Positions 16,929 through 20,319 of a DNA stretch of 20,319 nt are shown piece by piece. Source of the DNA: JAZFYD01 sp036443405 (lineage in GTDB: Bacteria; Planctomycetota; PLA2); contig JAZFYD010000197.1 in NCBI GenBank assembly GCA_036443405.1, positions 1 to 20,319 on the forward strand, written 5' to 3'. The translations under genes were made by a program, and so were the position numbers. Each line of letters begins with the position of its first letter. Position 1 is the first letter of the stretch. The notes beneath the pieces are model-generated. The model was not told the origin of the DNA, did not search any database, and saw nothing but the letters and a program-made list of their open reading frames with translations.

Positions 16929-18773
16929 TTATTCGGCATCGACATCCGGCGCCGCCCACTCGCGGATGGCGGTGACCACGGGTGCCGGCATCCCGGCCTC
17001 GCGCAGTTCCTCGGGCGTGGCGGCCTTGACTCCCTTGGCCGAGCCGAACCGGCGCAGCAGCGCCGTCCGGCGTTTCGGCCCGAGACCGGGGATCTTATCC
17101 AACTCGGACTTGAGCGCGCGCTTGCTGCGCAATTTCCGGTGGTACGTGATCGCGAAACGGTGGGCCTCGTCGCGCACCCGCGCGAGCAGATAGGTCTCGG
17201 GCGCATCCGCCGGCAACAGGATCGGCGACTTTCGGGTCGGGGTGTGGATCCGTTCGGGGCTGCGGCCGCCGCCCGGGAGCGGGCGCGATTTGGCGATGCC
17301 GACGGCTGTGACTCCGTCGGGGACCGATTTCATGGCCTCGCCGAGTTGGCCGGGACCGCCGTCGACGACGACCAGATCGGGGCGCTCGTCGTCCTTTCGA
17401 AACCGGCGCGCAAGGATCTCGCGCATGGCGGCGAAATCGTCCTGGCCGGACACACTGCGGATCTTGAAGCGCCGGTAACTGTCCTTGTCGGGCAATGCGT
17501 CCTGAAACACGACGCGCGAACCGACGGTCTCCGCGCCTTGGGTCGTCGAGATGTCGTAACACTCGATGCGCTGCGGGAGCCGGTCGAGGTCGAGGCGCGT
17601 CTGCAGCGCCGCGAGCAGCGCGGTGCGTTGGATGTCGTCGCCCTCGGCTGTCTTGGCCTCCGCCTCTGCGTTCTGCGCGGCGAGCAGGACGAGGTCGCGC
17701 ATCGCACCCCGGGACGGCGCGCGCAACGACACACGCGTGCCGCGCTGCGTCGTCAAGGACTGCTCGATCTCGCCGGCGTCGTCGGGCATCACGGGCAACA
17801 ACACCTCCGGCGGCACGAGCCGGCCGGCGCGGTAGAACTGCACGAGCACGCGCGCGAGCAAAGAGCGGTCGGGGAGGATCGTCTTGAAACTGAAACTGCG
17901 TTTGGAAATCAGACGTCCCTCGCGCACGTGCAAGATCGCGGCCACGACGACCTCGCCGCGCCGCGCCAACCCAACCACGTCGCGATCCTTCTGATCCGGC
18001 GTGTCGACGCGTTGCGCCACCGTCGTTCGTTCCAGCGCCTCGATCTGATCGCGCAACGACGCGGCGCGTTCGTACTCCTGCCCACGCGACGCCGCCGCCA
18101 TTTCGTTGCGCATTCGCCGCAACAGCGGCTCACTCTTTCCGCGCAGCAACGCGAGCAGGCCCTCGACCATCTCGCGATACGCATCGCGGGACACAAGATC
18201 GACACACGGCGCGCTGCAACGCTTGAGGTCGTGGTAGAGACACGGCCGGTCGCGCGAAACGAGCGTCTTGTCCGAACACAACCGCAGCGGGTAGATCGCA
18301 CCGAGCGTGCGGATCGTGCGGCGCACCGCCTTGGCGCTCGTGTACGGCCCGAAGTAGAGAGCGCCGTCCTTTTTGAACCGTCGCACCATGTGGAGGCGCG
18401 GCCACGCGTGATCGACATCGACTCGGATGCACAGGTACGCCTTGTCGTCCCGCAACCGCACGTTGTAGCGCGGCCGGTGGCGCTTGATCAGCGTGTTCTC
18501 GAGTAGCAGCGCCTCTTTTTCGTTGCGCGTCGTGATGAAGTCGACGTCCGCGATTCTCTGAATGAGGTACGGGACCGCGGCGCGACCGTCCCCGTCCGGA
18601 CGCAGGTACGAGCGAACCCGCGCACGCAGATCCGCGGCCTTGCCGACATACACCACCCGCGCCTTCTCGTCCTTGAGCAGATAGACCCCGGGCGCGCGCG
18701 GAAGCTCCTCGACACGGCGTTTGAGCTCTTCCTGCCGGCCCCGCCCCTTTCCTTGGCCGGATCCCGCCGACAC
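16929..18773 (-). CDS. uvrC: Excinuclease ABC subunit C
   Basis: The nuclease of nucleotide excision repair; it cuts on both sides of a lesion after UvrB loading. The 614 residues show the GIY-YIG domain (PGVYLLKDEKARVVYVGKA, 28-46; Glu92 in LLENTLIK), a four-cysteine set C166, C178, C186, C190 (LRLCSD...RPCLYHDLKRCSAPC) that matches the iron-sulfur cluster pattern of UvrC, the UVR helix pair (about 226-250, YERAASLRDQIEALE), the RNase H-like domain with CYDIST, DSYRRFKIR, VVVDGGPGQL and DEAHRFAITYHR, and C-terminal helix-hairpin-helix motifs (IPGLGPKRRTALLRRFGS). The start is GTG, two bases after the uvrB stop, so the genes form an operon. The N-terminal MSAGSGQGKGRGRQ is a short Gly/Arg-rich extension before the GIY-YIG fold. 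Identity is certain. Confidence 0.98.
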   Translation of the reverse strand: MSAGSGQGKGRGRQEELKRRVEELPRAPGVYLLKDEKARVVYVGKAADLRARVRSYLRPDGDGRAAVPYLIQRIADVDFITTRNEKEALLLENTLIKRHRPRYNVRLRDDKAYLCIRVDVDHAWPRLHMVRRFKKDGALYFGPYTSAKAVRRTIRTLGAIYPLRLCSDKTLVSRDRPCLYHDLKRCSAPCVDLVSRDAYREMVEGLLALLRGKSEPLLRRMRNEMAAASRGQEYERAASLRDQIEALERTTVAQRVDTPDQKDRDVVGLARRGEVVVAAILHVREGRLISKRSFSFKTILPDRSLLARVLVQFYRAGRLVPPEVLLPVMPDDAGEIEQSLTTQRGTRVSLRAPSRGAMRDLVLLAAQNAEAEAKTAEGDDIQRTALLAALQTRLDLDRLPQRIECYDISTTQGAETVGSRVVFQDALPDKDSYRRFKIRSVSGQDDFAAMREILARRFRKDDERPDLVVVDGGPGQLGEAMKSVPDGVTAVGIAKSRPLPGGGRSPERIHTPTRKSPILLPADAPETYLLARVRDEAHRFAITYHRKLRSKRALKSELDKIPGLGPKRRTALLRRFGSAKGVKAATPEELREAGMPAPVVTAIREWAAPDVDAE

Positions 18774-18775
18774 GG

Positions 18776-20319
18776 TCAGCGGATCTCCATCTCGTGCCGT
18801 TCGAGCTCCCGGATGCGATCCCGCAGCTCGGCGGCACGTTCGAAGTCGAGGCCCTCGGCAGCCTCGAACATCTCCTTTTTCAAGTGCTCGATCTCGCGCG
18901 CGGTGCGTTCCGGCGTCCAGAGTTCGAACGTCGCGTCCTGATCGCGGCGCTCCGGCGGCGCCGCGAAGTCGCTATCGAACACACTGCCCAAGAGCTCGCC
19001 GATGCGTTTGACGACCGTTTCGGGGGTGATCCCGTGCTCCTCGTTGTGCGCTGCCTGTTTCTCCCGGCGACGGCTCATCTCGTCGATCGCGCGGCTCATC
19101 GAGCCGGTGGTCTTGTCCGCGTACATCAGGACGCGCCCGTCGACGTTGCGCGCCGCGCGGCCCGACGTCTGGATGAGCGACCGGGCGCTGCGCAGGAAAC
19201 CCTCCTTGTCCGCATCGAGGATCGCGACCAGCGCGACCTCGGGCAGATCGAGGCCCTCGCGCAGCAGGTTGATGCCGATCAGCACGTCGAACGCACCGAG
19301 GCGGAGGTCGCGCACGATCTCGGTCCGCTCCAGCGTGTCGATCTCGCTGTGCATGTATTTGCACTTCACACCCAGCTCGGCGTAGTACTCCGTCAACTCC
19401 TCCGACATCCGCTTGGTGAGCGTCGTGACGAGCACGCGTTGGCCCTTCGAAACGCACTCGCGGATCTCGGCGAGGAGATCGTCCACCTGGCCTTGCGCCG
19501 GCCGCACTTCCACTTCGGGGTCGACCAAACCGGTCGGCCGCACGATCTGCTCGAACACGCGATCGTTCGAGCGCTCGAGTTCGTAGGCTCCCGGCGTCGC
19601 GCTCGAATAGACGAGCTGCCCTACGGCGGTCTCGAACTCGTCGAAGCGCAGCGGCCGGTTGTCGAGCGCCGACGGCAGCCGGAAGCCGTGATTGACCAGC
19701 GTCTCCTTTCGCGCTCGGTCCCCACGGTACATGCCGCCGATCTGCGGCACGGTGACGTGGCTCTCGTCGAGGAAAACGACGAAGTCCTTGGGGAAGTAGT
19801 TCAGGAGCGTCCAAGGGCGGTCGCCCGCAGCGCGCCCGTCGAGGTGGCGCGAGTAGTTCTCGACGCCGGGGCAGGTGCCGACCTCGCGCAGCAGCTCCAG
19901 GTCATAGCGCGTGCGCTGTTCGATACGTTGTGCTTCGAGCAACTTTTTCTCGCTGCGGAACTGGCGGATGCGCTCCTCCAACTCGGCCTCGATCGTCACG
20001 CACGCCTGATCGAGCTTCTCCTGGGGCGTCACGTAGTGGCTCGCCGGGTAGACATCCACGCTTTCGAGGTCTTCGAGGATCTCCCCACGAAGCGCATCGA
20101 TGCGAGAGATCGCGTCGATCTGGTCGCCAAAGAACTCGACCCGAATCACGTCGGAATCGGCATACGCCGGAAAGATGTCGATGACGTCGCCGCGCACCCG
20201 GAACGTGCCGCGGCGAAAGTCGAACCCGGCACGGTTGTAGAGGTTTACGACCAGGCGGCGCAACACGGTGTCCCGCTCGATCTCCTGGCCGCGTTCCAAC
20301 GACAGGTGCATGTCGTGAT
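18776..20319 (-). CDS. uvrB: Excinuclease ABC subunit B, 5'-truncated by window
   Basis: The DNA-damage-verifying helicase-like subunit of nucleotide excision repair. The frame is open to the window end, and about 513 residues of some 670 are visible. The Walker A site and beta-hairpin region lie outside. Visible are RRGTFRVRGDVIDIFPAY (start of the UvrB-specific domain), FVVFLDESHVTVPQIGGMYRGD (DExx-like box), VLVTTLTKRMSEELTEY, GINLLREGLDLPEVALVAILDADKEGFLRS and QTSGRAARN (helicase motifs V and VI), and a C-terminal UVR helix pair (EIEHLKKEMFEAAEGLDFERAAELRDRIREL) that contacts UvrC. The stop lies two bases before the uvrC GTG. Identity is certain; the start cannot be seen. Confidence 0.97.
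   Translation of the reverse strand, partial: HDMHLSLERGQEIERDTVLRRLVVNLYNRAGFDFRRGTFRVRGDVIDIFPAYADSDVIRVEFFGDQIDAISRIDALRGEILEDLESVDVYPASHYVTPQEKLDQACVTIEAELEERIRQFRSEKKLLEAQRIEQRTRYDLELLREVGTCPGVENYSRHLDGRAAGDRPWTLLNYFPKDFVVFLDESHVTVPQIGGMYRGDRARKETLVNHGFRLPSALDNRPLRFDEFETAVGQLVYSSATPGAYELERSNDRVFEQIVRPTGLVDPEVEVRPAQGQVDDLLAEIRECVSKGQRVLVTTLTKRMSEELTEYYAELGVKCKYMHSEIDTLERTEIVRDLRLGAFDVLIGINLLREGLDLPEVALVAILDADKEGFLRSARSLIQTSGRAARNVDGRVLMYADKTTGSMSRAIDEMSRRREKQAAHNEEHGITPETVVKRIGELLGSVFDSDFAAPPERRDQDATFELWTPERTAREIEHLKKEMFEAAEGLDFERAAELRDRIRELERHEMEIR

Noticed and set aside
16284..18506. A 740-codon plus-strand open frame antisense to tal and uvrC
   Set aside because: It mirrors two certain genes and runs through the palindromic repeat; the product is Arg/His/Gly-rich with no domain, as expected from GC-rich antisense frames.

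Overview
The window is a GC-rich bacterial chromosome segment, densely packed with housekeeping genes. It shows no phage, transposon, CRISPR, tRNA or rRNA gene. A prepilin-like signal, two Sec-exported proteins (one a lipoprotein) and an lspA gene fit a bacterium with a diderm-style envelope. The species cannot be read from the sequence. An ArsR-methyltransferase gene coupled to ahcY recalls proteobacteria. The DksA-like gene beside lspA, the divergent pseudopilin and the secreted companion protein recall deltaproteobacteria-like or Planctomycetes/Verrucomicrobia-like lineages. This placement is inference only.

Layout: (1) The 3' part of dnaE on the plus strand (2-3322; N-terminus outside the window). 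(2) A two-gene minus-strand unit, a type IV pilin-like pseudopilin followed by a secreted protein of unknown function (4899 to 3482), with its own promoter, Shine-Dalgarno sequence and a strong intrinsic terminator. (3) A 242-base divergent promoter region. (4) A plus-strand pair, an ArsR-methyltransferase regulator and ahcY (5142-7561), translationally coupled and closed by an intrinsic terminator. (5) A plus-strand DUF4382-type lipoprotein whose 3' end overlaps the convergent metK by 25 bp. (6) A minus-strand run dksA-like, lspA, response regulator, secA, metK (14858 down to 8541). (7) Plus-strand xerD, divergent from dksA. (8) Minus-strand tal, flanked by two copies of a related long palindromic repeat. 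(9) Minus-strand uvrB-uvrC, with uvrB cut by the window end. No gene-free stretch exceeds 300 bases; the longest is the 242-base one.

Themes: ahcY and metK are two enzymes of the SAM cycle, and the ArsR-methyltransferase beside ahcY is well placed to sense SAM or SAH. SecA and LspA serve protein export and lipoprotein maturation and sit in one run with an unusual response regulator. DnaE, UvrB, UvrC and XerD serve replication, repair and chromosome resolution. Several genes (sahR-like, tal) have promoter-like hexamers so close to the start codon that leaderless transcripts are plausible.

The points most worth following are the palindromic repeat pair around tal, the response regulator with an unrecognised N-terminal domain inside the lspA-secA run, the DksA-like protein with three of four zinc cysteines missing, and the apparently shortened lipoprotein tail at the metK overlap. 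I see no clear new defence or mobile system.
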